Positions 9,003 through 16,500 of a stretch of 64,000 nt of DNA are shown here, piece after piece. Position 1 is the stretch's first letter. The number at the start of each line of letters is the position of its first letter. Below the pieces are notes generated by a model. That model was given only the letters and a program-made list of their open reading frames with translations. It made no database searches and had not been told where the DNA came from. The DNA comes from Bacteroidia bacterium (GTDB lineage: Bacteria; Bacteroidota; Bacteroidia; Flavobacteriales; Flavobacteriaceae), in contig JAUIEK010000003.1 in assembly GCA_030428865.1 (NCBI GenBank), forward strand, positions 310,001 to 374,000. The letters are read 5' to 3'. Both the position numbers and the translations under genes were made by a program.

Positions 9003-9020
9003 CTGTAAATTAATAAAAGG

Positions 9021-9890
9021 ATGGCTCAAGACACCTTAATAGCACTCGAAAGAAAGAAAAAGCCAGAGTGGTTACGCGTAAAACTTCCTGTAGGTAAAAA
9101 ATATACAGAACTTAGAGGATTGGTAGATAAGTACAAGCTCAACACTATTTGTACAAGTGGTAGTTGCCCTAATATGGGCGAATGCTGGGGTGAAGGAACT
9201 GCTACTTTTATGATTTTAGGAAACATTTGTACACGTTCTTGCGGATTTTGTGGCGTAAAAACAGGAAGACCAGAAACGGTTGAATGGGATGAGCCAGAAA
9301 AAGTAGCTCGCTCTATAAAAATTATGGGAATTAAGCACGCGGTAATTACTTCTGTAGATCGAGATGATTTAAAAGATGGAGGTTCCATTATCTGGGCAGA
9401 AACCGTTGAAGCTATTAGAAGAGCTAATCCTAACACAACGTTAGAAACATTGATTCCTGATTTTCAAGGAAATAAAAAACTGATTGATCGAATTATAGCT
9501 GTACATCCAGAAGTAGTTTCACATAATATGGAAACGGTAAGAAGGCTTACTAGAGAAGTTAGAATACAAGCCAAATACGACCGCAGCTTAGGTGTTTTAA
9601 AATACCTAAAAGAAAACGGAATGCGCACCAAATCTGGTATTATGCTTGGGCTAGGCGAAACGGAAGAAGAAGTAATACAAACCATGAAAGACCTCCGTAA
9701 TGTTGGTTTAGATGTTATTACCATTGGGCAATACTTACAACCCACTAAAAAGCACCTACCTGTAAAAGAGTTTATTACACCCGATCAATTTAAAAAATAT
9801 GAAACATTAGGTCTCGAAATGGGTTTCCTATATGTAGAAAGTGGTGCTTTGGTTCGCTCTTCTTACAAAGCACATAAACACGCTAGCTAA
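9021..9890 (+). CDS. lipA: Lipoyl synthase
   Basis: A 289-aa radical SAM enzyme that inserts two sulfurs into protein-bound octanoyl groups to make lipoyl cofactors. Both iron-sulfur sites are complete: the auxiliary cluster C44, C49, C55 ([15 protein letters not shown]4CX5C) and the radical-SAM cluster C70, C74, C77 ([10 protein letters not shown]3CX2C). The C-terminal RSSYKA motif, which carries the serine ligand of the auxiliary cluster, is present. Length matches the family. No lipB or lplA is adjacent. It ends about 170 bp before a strong terminator. Confidence 0.97.
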   Translation: MAQDTLIALERKKKPEWLRVKLPVGKKYTELRGLVDKYKLNTICTSGSCPNMGECWGEGTATFMILGNICTRSCGFCGVKTGRPETVEWDEPEKVARSIKIMGIKHAVITSVDRDDLKDGGSIIWAETVEAIRRANPNTTLETLIPDFQGNKKLIDRIIAVHPEVVSHNMETVRRLTREVRIQAKYDRSLGVLKYLKENGMRTKSGIMLGLGETEEEVIQTMKDLRNVGLDVITIGQYLQPTKKHLPVKEFITPDQFKKYETLGLEMGFLYVESGALVRSSYKAHKHAS

Positions 9891-9979
9891 TATTAACATA
9901 TTATTATATTTAGGCTGTTAAATGTTAAAGAAATTAAAAAATAATTATCTTTTTAATCTTTTTGCCTAATTATTCATTT

Positions 9980-10098
9980 TTGGCACAGTAATTGTTAATT
10001 TTCTTTTGAACAAAGTAAGCTTTGTTTCATTGTGTAAATTATTTGAATTAGTTGATTAACAAAAGCCCTCTTAAATTTAAGAGGGCTTTTGGTTTTTT
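9980..10098 (+). ncRNA. Candidate small RNA with promoter and terminator (unverified)
   Basis: This gene-free stretch holds a possible promoter (TTGGCA at 9980-9985, then an 18-nt spacer, then TTCTTTTG at 10001-10008, one mismatch from TAnnTTTG). It is followed by a 7-bp hairpin (AACAAAG at 10009-10015, loop TAAG, CTTTGTT at 10020-10026), an A/T-rich linker and a strong hairpin plus T-tract at 10061-10098. A transcript of about 85-90 nt would result. No ORF fits. The 5' hairpin begins at or before the expected start site, so it could instead be an operator. No Rfam family was confirmed. Confidence 0.35.
10061..10098. terminator. Bidirectional intrinsic terminator
   Basis: AAAAGCCCTCTTAAATTTAAGAGGGCTTTT forms a nearly perfect hairpin, with T-rich tracts on both sides (GGTTTTTT to the right, TTTTGTT on the minus strand to the left). 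It can end plus-strand transcripts from lipA or the candidate sRNA, and minus-strand transcripts of the toxin-antitoxin operon. Confidence 0.85.
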
Positions 10099-10111
10099 AT
10101 ATCGTTGTTTG

Positions 10112-10372
10112 TCACTTTCCATAATGATAGCGACAAGCTGCTATTAACAATTGTTTGTTTTCGTATTTGTAAACCAACCGATGTTCTGAGGTTATCCGCC
10201 TTGACCAATAACCTTGTAAATCACCTTTTAAGGCTTCGGGTTTTCCAATACCTTCAAAAGGTGTTCGTATACAACTTTTAATCAGTTCATTAATTCGTTT
10301 TACTAGTTTTTTATCAACTTTCTGCCAATACAAATAATCTTCCCAAGAAGAAATAGACCAAATTAATTTCAT
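10112..10372 (-). CDS. Txe/YoeB family type II toxin
   Basis: An 86-aa ribosome-dependent mRNA endonuclease of the YoeB family. The family blocks are present: RTPFEGIGKPEALKGDLQGYWSRRITSEHRLVY and the C-terminal CRYHYGK. These contain the expected catalytic glutamate in the GxGKPEPL-like loop, an arginine pair, and the terminal His-Tyr. The protein should cleave mRNA at the ribosomal A site when free of antitoxin. Its start abuts the antitoxin stop (10373), the standard antitoxin-first order. Both key ends are intact, so the toxin is probably functional. Confidence 0.92.
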   Translation of the reverse strand: MKLIWSISSWEDYLYWQKVDKKLVKRINELIKSCIRTPFEGIGKPEALKGDLQGYWSRRITSEHRLVYKYENKQLLIAACRYHYGK

Positions 10373-10621
10373 CTACTCAATTAAGTCTTTTTCTACTCCT
10401 TTTCCTGCTTCTAGTTCTTTAATAGAGTTTAGTAAAATGTCTCTATTTTTACCGGTTAATAGATAAGTTGTTTCCTTTAGTGAATTGTATTCATCTAATG
10501 ATATTAAAACGAGGTCTTTACCGTTTTTACGTTTGATGATAATGTCACTTACGTCATTGATTACTTTATCAAGCCAATGTTTTAAATTTGAACGAAATTC
10601 TGTATAGTTTACTGTTTCCAT
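10373..10621 (-). CDS. YefM/Phd family antitoxin
   Basis: An 82-aa antitoxin. The N-terminal part is METVNYTEFRSNLKHWLDKV, the DNA-binding and dimerisation fold of Phd/YefM, followed by DIIIKRKNGKDLVLISLDEYNSLKETTYLL, the strongly conserved core. The C-terminal segment should wrap and block the YoeB toxin encoded next. A TATATTTG promoter element (minus strand, 10626-10633) and a palindrome (10636-10659) lie directly upstream, as expected for an autorepressed operon. Confidence 0.92.
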   Translation of the reverse strand: METVNYTEFRSNLKHWLDKVINDVSDIIIKRKNGKDLVLISLDEYNSLKETTYLLTGKNRDILLNSIKELEAGKGVEKDLIE

Positions 10622-10625
10622 ACTG

Positions 10626-10659
10626 CAAATATAAAAAAAGTACTCAAAAAAGTACTTTT
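10626..10659 (-). promoter_or_regulatory. Promoter and palindromic operator of the YefM/YoeB operon
   Basis: On the minus strand TATATTTG (10626-10633) matches TAnnTTTG. Immediately upstream is a perfect inverted repeat, AAAAGTACT (10636-10644) and AGTACTTTT (10651-10659), separated by 6 bp. The placement beside the -7 element fits YefM autorepression. The same repeat could also terminate the preceding RelE/ParE-type gene, whose stop is at 10663. Confidence 0.6.
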
Positions 10660-10662
10660 CAG

Positions 10663-10953
10663 CTAAAGGGGTTTCTGTTTTGTTCCTCTAAAATTGATTA
10701 ACTCTATAACCCCTTTTCGTGGTTTTATTCGATAAATGATATAGTTGTTTTTATCGATCAATCCTTTGCGAACATTTTTATATTTTTCTGTTGGTAGGCA
10801 AATTTCTGGATACTTACTAATTCGCTCTAAAAAATCTTTTAGTCGTTGCTCTAAATTTAGAATTTCTTTTTCTGTCCATTCTTCTTCTAAATAATCAAGA
10901 ACATTCTGCAATCCTTTTTCTGCTTGCGGTGTCCAAATGATTTTTAATGCCAT
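10663..10953 (-). CDS. RelE/ParE superfamily toxin
   Basis: A 96-aa protein with the ParE/RelE fold signature: IIWTPQAEKGLQNVLDYLEEEWT at the N-terminus (two helices), then FLERISKYPEICLPTEKYKNVRKGLIDKNNYIIYRIK and a closing beta strand IELINFRGTKQKP. Whether it targets gyrase (ParE-like) or mRNA (RelE-like) cannot be told. It overlaps the upstream small gene by 10 bp, the usual coupling for toxin-antitoxin pairs. Confidence 0.88.
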   Translation of the reverse strand: MALKIIWTPQAEKGLQNVLDYLEEEWTEKEILNLEQRLKDFLERISKYPEICLPTEKYKNVRKGLIDKNNYIIYRIKPRKGVIELINFRGTKQKPL

Positions 10954-11171
10954 TTATCAAAACGTTTCATTACAGTTTCATTAGCAATATACTTACCTTT
11001 ATCTGCCTGTAATAATCCTGTTTTTATTTCGTCTTGTTCTTCTTTAGTCATCTCATCCCACCAATCGACTTGCTCCTCTTCAAACACTTTTTTTAGCTTC
11101 GCTAATAAGCTTTCCTTTTGTGTCTGTAATAACAAGTGCATCAATTCTAACTTTGTAGTCTCAATACTCAT
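10944..11171 (-). CDS. Antitoxin partner of the RelE/ParE-type toxin
   Basis: A 75-aa protein starting at MSIETTKLELMHLLLQ. A longer start at 11192 (82 aa) is open, but the TATCTTTG element at 11195-11202 would place the transcript start at or inside it, so ATG 11171 is favoured. Residues about 30-60 contain WWDEMTKEEQDEIKTGLLQADKGKYI, typical of small helical antitoxins (addiction-module type) of Bacteroidota. The C-terminus overlaps the toxin start. The same motif style (LTKEQKIMLEMSEQDIKNGKLI) recurs in the decayed pair at 11418-11777. Confidence 0.8.
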   Translation of the reverse strand: MSIETTKLELMHLLLQTQKESLLAKLKKVFEEEQVDWWDEMTKEEQDEIKTGLLQADKGKYIANETVMKRFDKWH

Positions 11172-11194
11172 AACTCTAGAGTTTACATTCATAA

Positions 11195-11202
11195 CAAAGA
11201 TA
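11195..11202 (-). promoter_or_regulatory. Promoter -7 element of the RelE/ParE-type pair
   Basis: Minus-strand TATCTTTG is an exact TAnnTTTG match just upstream of the antitoxin. Transcription should start near 11188, leaving about 16 nt before ATG 11171. Confidence 0.45.
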
Positions 11203-11417
11203 ATTTATTATTCTTATTTTGATTTACTGATTGAGTAATGTTTGTCAATATCATCTTTTACTTTTTAACAAGTAATTTCTACTTTTAAGACTACTTCTTT
11301 AAAACCAATCATAAATTTCTTGCTTATTAGTTGCATAGGCTACAAATCCGAACTATCGAGATAACATTAGGAAAAATGAGCGATTTTTCGGATATTTAGG
11401 TCTTAATTTTAAGCAAA

Positions 11418-11661
11418 ATGGCAACAGTAGACAATATCCGAAATGGATTGATTGACAAAATACTATGCTATTAAGAATAAAGATTTTTTAGTAGCTCTTG
11501 ACAACTTAATTACACTAAGTTCTTCGGAATCTGACACTATTGAATTAACGAAAGAACAAAAAATTATGCTGGAAATGAGTGAACAGGATATCAAAAACGG
11601 AAAACTAATTTCTCAAAAAGCTATGGATAAAAGGAATCTGGAATGGCTAAACGCAATGTAA
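11418..11661 (+). pseudogene. Frameshifted antitoxin of a third toxin-antitoxin pair
   Basis: ATG 11418 opens MATVDNIRNGLIDKIL, a typical beginning of a flavobacterial antitoxin, but this frame stops at 11472. The rest, IKNKDFLVALDNLI through ELTKEQKIMLEMSEQDIKNGKLISQ to the stop at 11661, is in the next frame. Removing one base near 11467 (in CTATGCTATT) restores a continuous reading of about 80 aa. A TTG at 11452 could give a 69-aa product, but without the proper N-terminus. Either a true +1 mutation or a sequencing error. The following toxin is also broken, which favours real decay. Confidence 0.7.
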
Positions 11662-11777
11662 TTTGGACACGAACAGCAGATATCCAATTTGTGGGAATTT
11701 TAGAGTATTGGTCAAAAAGAAATAAGTCAAATACCTACTCGAAAAAACTTATGAAATTTATAGTTTCTGCTTCATAG
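11643..11777 (+). pseudogene. Truncated RelE/ParE-type toxin remnant
   Basis: ATG 11643 overlaps the end of the broken antitoxin gene, in the normal toxin position. The 44-codon read MAKRNVIWTRTADIQFVGIL and EYWSKRNKSNTYSKKL matches the first half of a ParE/RelE toxin (beta strand, then two helices). It stops at 11775-11777, where family members continue for about 50 more residues with the catalytic sheet. The missing half makes toxicity unlikely. Confidence 0.7.
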
Positions 11778-11841
11778 CAAGATTGAAATACATAAATTTA
11801 CACTTTTAAACACAATCTTTTTGAATATACCAAGCTTTGAT

Positions 11842-11876
11842 GCCACTAGCTACAAGCTAGCGGGAGCGGGGAGACC
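11842..11876. repeat. GC-rich hairpin element at the island boundary
   Basis: The hairpin CTAGC (11846-11850), loop TACAA, GCTAG (11856-11860), followed by CGGGAGCGGGGAG, stands out in very AT-rich surroundings. It sits exactly between the decayed toxin-antitoxin pair and the toxin/immunity leftovers. It looks like a small dispersed repeat or a scar of a past insertion. Only one copy is seen in this window. Confidence 0.35.
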
Positions 11877-12104
11877 TTATCTTATTTTAGTAACTATTTT
11901 CAAACCATCAATATCAATGACTTCACATAGTACCGAATGCCCAACATCAAAATAGTCTAATTCATGTTTGGTTATTGGGCTTTTATATCCTTTTAATTTA
12001 TAACTTGTTTCATCTAGTATGAAATAGTCTGATATACCATCGCTTAACTTAAAAATCCAATTACTTTCAGTCGTAAAACTTACTTCCCTAATCTTTAATC
12101 TCAT
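11877..12104 (-). CDS. Small hypothetical protein, possible immunity protein
   Basis: A 75-aa soluble protein beginning MRLKIREVSFTTESNWIFKLSDG, rich in beta-type residues, with no signal peptide and no family I can name. It is the last minus-strand gene downstream of the RHS toxin, and lies 12 bp after a fragment that resembles the end of a toxin domain (12116-12241). That position is typical for the immunity partner of a displaced toxin tip. This role is inferred from context only. Confidence 0.55.
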   Translation of the reverse strand: MRLKIREVSFTTESNWIFKLSDGISDYFILDETSYKLKGYKSPITKHELDYFDVGHSVLCEVIDIDGLKIVTKIR

Positions 12105-12115
12105 GTCAAATAAAT

Positions 12116-12241
12116 TTAAGGTCTTATTACTCTGCTAATGTCATTAAGGTTAGGAACAAAATACTGTGTTCTACCTCCAATCCAAAGAAATTGCATAGCA
12201 GCTCTACCTTTATAAACTGCTGTGACGACAAGGTTAATCCA
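12116..12241 (-). pseudogene. Possible orphan toxin tip (C-terminal fragment)
   Basis: An open minus-strand frame without its own good start, reading SWINLVVTAVYKGRAAMQFL, then WIGGRTQYFVPNLNDISRVI, then RP and a stop at 12116-12118. The residues look like genuine coding sequence (Gly/Arg/aromatic pattern of a small enzyme tail) and not AT-rich noise. It overlaps the stop of the 99-aa gene in another frame and is followed directly by a small gene. In RHS loci such headless ends are the remnants of displaced toxin domains. No family assigned. Confidence 0.4.
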
Positions 12242-12533
12242 TGATTTTCGTTTTTGGATACGTAATATTATTTTTTTCTAAAGACTCTAAGAATAATGAT
12301 AATTTATTTTTAAATATTTTTTCTTCTTTCTCATCCCTTATATCGACATCTAAAAAACTACCCCAACCAAACCAGAGGTTTTTATTTTTAACTTCTTTTT
12401 TAAATTTTGAAAAATCACTCTTAATATGTTTCAGTAAAAGAATTAATCTCCTTGATTGTGAAACATGACCATTGTCTCTTAAATAAGAATATAACGAGAT
12501 CAATGTTTTTTCTATAGATTCTATATTGTTCAT
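12234..12533 (-). CDS. DUF6966-like small protein, probable orphan immunity gene
   Basis: A 99-aa soluble protein: IEKTLISLYSYLRDNGHVSQSRRLILLLKH, then KNKNLWFGWGSFLDVDI and a helical end. The pattern of a YLRDNGH helix, then a W-G-GS-D turn, resembles DUF6966 proteins, which are often encoded beside polymorphic toxins. The assignment is from memory and not verified. It stands alone downstream of the Imm11-like gene, so it may protect against a toxin no longer encoded here. Confidence 0.6.
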   Translation of the reverse strand: MNNIESIEKTLISLYSYLRDNGHVSQSRRLILLLKHIKSDFSKFKKEVKNKNLWFGWGSFLDVDIRDEKEEKIFKNKLSLFLESLEKNNITYPKTKIMD

Positions 12534-12855
12534 TCAAAAACCTACTTTAGTTATTTTAACAAAACTCTTCTCAGGATAGAGTCCAATCAAAGATATAAGT
12601 CAATATTCTATAAAATAGAGGCTTTTTTTTAGTCTTTTCTTTCTTGTTAGCTTTATCTCTTTCCATATTTTCGGATGTAATTTATTGATATATAAAAACG
12701 AAGCAAACCTAATAAAAATATAGAGGTTAATACTAACTTTTACAAAATTGCAATGCTAAATAAAGCATTTGCTTAACTGGCATTTTTTTGTAACTCCAAA
12801 AGCTTTTTTGCTGCTTCGATAGCTTCTGGAAGGTATTGGGTTTTATTTTAATAAT
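12534..12855. other. Gene-poor spacer with small coding remnants
   Basis: About 320 bp between the Imm11-like gene and the 99-aa gene. It is very AT-rich. Two short minus-strand frames are visible. A 31-codon frame (12571-12666) starts MERDKANKKEKTKKK and ends in a hydrophobic segment. A 22-codon frame near 12773-12846 reads YLPEAIEAAKKLLELQKNAS and looks like the tail of a lost gene. Neither is a convincing intact gene. No promoter could be assigned. Confidence 0.5.
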
Positions 12856-13536
12856 TTAATCAAAGATTAATTCACAGCCTTTATTTCTCACTATTAGGTT
12901 TGATGTATTATGTTCTGTCAATGCTGTCAATAAATCATTTGACAAAAATAAGTCTACAGCTCCTTGGACGCTGATAATTTTTCTTTTGCTATATTTTTTA
13001 CTCAAAACAATTTTTTTCTCTTCCAAAAAGGGCGTTTTTTCGATTTGTTCGAGATACTCTTCGTAAGTGTTGATTTGAATGTGTCCTTTATCTTCTATAT
13101 AAAATGACGATTTAGAAAAATTAATTTCCCTACTAGGAATCATGTTTATAAAAAAGAGATAGTATTTATCCTTAATACCATCTATTTTTATTTCTCTCAA
13201 ATGATAACTTTCTTCGATATTTTCAAACTTTCTTAAGCAATCTACAACCCTTTGGCTTACAATATATTTGTAACCCAAAAAGTAAGGCGAAAAAGTCATT
13301 ATATCTGTAAGTTTCGCTTTCTTTAAAAGATGTGCTTTTAACGTAGAAATTTCAATACCTTTTATAGAGTCTTGGCTCTTCAAAAAATCATTTATATCAA
13401 AGTTCAATAGTATTTCCGAGATAGCTTTGTAGTTTGTGTTCTTTTTGAGTTCTTTCCCTTTGAACTCCAATTGATACACTCCATTATTCACACCTATCAC
13501 ACTTGGCTCTGCCGATGTTGTTATTTGATTATACAT
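12856..13536 (-). CDS. Imm11-like (DUF1629) immunity protein
   Basis: A 226-aa cytoplasmic protein with no signal peptide. The central part, MTFSPYFLGYKYIVSQRVVD with a following CLRKFENIEESYHLREIKI and KYYLFFINMIP, has the layout of the imm11/DUF1629 family. Proteins of this family are encoded after many polymorphic toxins. It begins 1 bp after the stop of the RHS nuclease, so translation is coupled, and it probably binds and neutralises the AHH nuclease domain of that protein. The binding is inferred from gene order. Confidence 0.75.
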   Translation of the reverse strand: MYNQITTSAEPSVIGVNNGVYQLEFKGKELKKNTNYKAISEILLNFDINDFLKSQDSIKGIEISTLKAHLLKKAKLTDIMTFSPYFLGYKYIVSQRVVDCLRKFENIEESYHLREIKIDGIKDKYYLFFINMIPSREINFSKSSFYIEDKGHIQINTYEEYLEQIEKTPFLEEKKIVLSKKYSKRKIISVQGAVDLFLSNDLLTALTEHNTSNLIVRNKGCELIFD

Positions 13537-13537
13537 T

Positions 13538-16500
13538 TTAGTTAAACTGTCTAAAATAGTCGTTAAGTTTCAACCCACTATCATAGGCTTTATTTAAAGT
13601 TCTATTTAATTCTCCTTGTAAACTTTTTAAACTACTGGAATTCAAGTTTCCTCTTTGAATGAGCTGTTCTATTTTTCTTCCTACATATTTATTATACTGA
13701 GGATGATTACCGTGAAAAGGAGTCGGTAGCTTTTTTAGGTTGAAACCACCATCTCTCAATAAAAATTTACCTAGGGCAGGATATTTTTTGAAAAGAGCTT
13801 TTGGAATAATATGATGCTTTTGGATTTTGAGTGTTTTACCTAATAATCTCGCTAAGTAACTACCCCCATTTTTAATACCTTGACCAGCTGGACCACCTAT
13901 CAATTCTAAACCGCCAGATGCACCAACTGGTTGTCCAAATACAAATAGCTTTGGCTTTTTGAATAAATAATCCATAACATTTGCAAAACTTAAACCACCG
14001 TATGAATCTACAGAGTCATAAAAATCATAGTATGCCTGGGCCATGTCAGGACTATCTGTAACACCAAGCCAACCTGTTTCATTAGCAAAGAATTTAGCTT
14101 TTTGAAAATCAGAATCACTTACAAGTATTGTCTTATCTATACCGTCGTGAACTTCTACTTGTTCTCCTGTATTTATATTTTCATAGATAGTATCGTCTTC
14201 CCCACCATCAGAGTCGATTCTTATTATAGGATTGTTCCCCATCCCTAAATAAGGAGAATCATATTGCCCTGCCGGATCAGTAGTTAACCAACGTCCAATT
14301 CTACTATCCCATAAACGTAATTGAAAGGCTTCCTTCCCAGTTTCTGGGTCTTTTTCTTGTCCTTGATATGCATATCTATAAGGCTGTCCTCCTACAATTT
14401 GCCTGCCTGGCATGGGCATACCAAAAGGGTAGTAGTCTGTTGCAGAAACCAATGCTACTGCACTAATATTTGTGATTTTTTCAATTTTTAAATCATCATA
14501 CCATACTGTGCCTGCACTGTCATATCCTCCACCAAACGTATCGATTCGAAAATTAATCCTATCTATATTAGAAGGAACCTGTACTGTTTTTTCTAAATAT
14601 ACCCACTGGTTTCTGGTGCTTGATATTTCTGTTTCATCTACCGCAGTAAAATAATTTGTTTCTCCATTTTCATTCATAAAAAATACAAATCGAACCCTTG
14701 GACCGGTAGAGTAAAACCATCCTGAAAATTTATAGTCGGTCGCTACTATATTATCTATAGAAACCCATGTATTGCTATGTGCATATTGATACTGATTGTA
14801 ATCAGGATTCTCGATCTTAACAGAAGTATTACCGCTGTAAGACCTTTCTGTACTTATCGTAGCTGATATCCCATGCATGGCGCCTTCGCTATCCCAACCC
14901 GAGCTGTTTTCTAAATCATCAAAAAAGACCGTTTCCGTATACTGCATAGTTTCATTACCATCTTTGGCTATTACAGCACGTACATTGCCCAAATGGTCGG
15001 TTAATTGGTATACGCTGGTGTTTGTTGTTCTATTGTAAACACCCAAACGAGCAGCTCCGTAAATAGCATGTTCTTGTAATTGGTTGTTTTCATAAATAGC
15101 TATTGGGTTGCCAGAGGCATCTCGTACATAAAATGTGGTGATACTCACACCATTATTGTAGCTAACTTTTCGAGTTCTATAACCTTTGTCATCATAGAAG
15201 AATGCTACTTTTAATTGGTTTTCATGATATATTTTGGTTACCAAACCACTTGCATTGTATTGGTACCGTACGGCTTCTCCTATATTTTCTACCAATTGCC
15301 CAATGGTATTGTACACATAATTGTTTGCTGCTTGTGTTTTTAAATCTTGTGCATTGGTAACGTCTGTTACAGCATCTACTACGTGGTCTAACTGGTTGGG
15401 TTTATCGGGCCTGTAATGGTACGTAAAATTATCCATCGCATTGCTGCCGTTTTCCGTTTGTTTATTCCTAATTAACGTACGAATGTTTCCATTAGCATCG
15501 TACGTAATGCCGTGTACTTTGTAATCATTTGCTTGGTAGGCGTTTCCATTACCTGCTACTCTTGCAGAAAAGCTTACCGATTCGGTTGCTGTAATATGAA
15601 ACCCAGGTGCTAATACAACCGAGTTGTTGGCTACAACTTCTTGTGTCTCAGAAACCGTTGTATTCATCGTAACATCTGCTGGGTTATCAGGATTTAACGA
15701 AGCTTCTAAAAAAGTAGCTTCTTCTAGCCAGTTATTCTTATTATAGTGATAACGGTATTGCAACGGATTGCCACTTCCTAATGAATTTTTGGTACTCCAC
15801 GTCATTCCCTTTATATTTCCGTTGTATTGATCGTTATCCGAGCTTGAATTTACAAAAGAATAGTTAGAATTCCTACGGTAATCGCCAGTGTAATAATCTA
15901 AGGTCATTCCAAACAGATCATTATCATCTGCCTGAGTTAAATCAGGATGGTTAATCGCCTTTAATTGCCCTGCCAAATTGTACACATAATCAATATTCTG
16001 AATACCTTCTGCCAGCGTAGTGCGTTTTAACGCACCTGTTTCGTAATAAGAATAATTAGCATGTGTGGTATAGGAAACGTCATCTGTAGAGGTTTCTACC
16101 ATTTCCAATTGTTGCACTGTATTGTATGTATAACGATGGATAAAACGCTCTGCAGGCACATTTTTTTGATAAATTACTTTAGCTACTTGGCTAGTTACAG
16201 GGTCGTATTGGTAATCAATCGTTTTTACGCCCAACTCTGCAATGTTTTGCGCAATCCATTGCACACGGCCATACACATCGTAACTGTAATAAGTAGTGGT
16301 TATTACATTACCCGTTTCGTCTTTATTGTATGTTTTGGCCACATTGCCCGATAAAAATGTTGGGTTTTGGTGTGATGCCAGCAAACCTAAGTTAACCAAT
16401 TCAGAAGGGTTTTGCAGCGCATCATACACTGTATAATGTTGTTCTTTTCGTGTACCTGAAAACTCTTTAATAGCAGGATTTAACGTGCTAAAATCGCCTA

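Noticed and set aside
9026-9436. A 136-aa minus-strand open frame inside lipA
   Set aside because: It is a shadow of the lipA reading frame; lipA carries all catalytic motifs and the reverse frame has low-quality, leucine/serine-biased sequence.
11452-11661. A 69-aa plus-strand frame starting at TTG as an independent gene
   Set aside because: It is the downstream half of a frameshifted antitoxin whose true start is ATG 11418 in the neighbouring frame.
12571-12666. A 31-codon minus-strand frame MERDKANKKEKTKKK with a hydrophobic end
   Set aside because: Too short, lysine-run composition of an AT-rich spacer, and no conserved motif. Mentioned only in the spacer entry.
16061-16354. A plus-strand open frame within the RHS gene
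   Set aside because: It overlaps the well-supported RHS repeats in another frame and has no features of its own.
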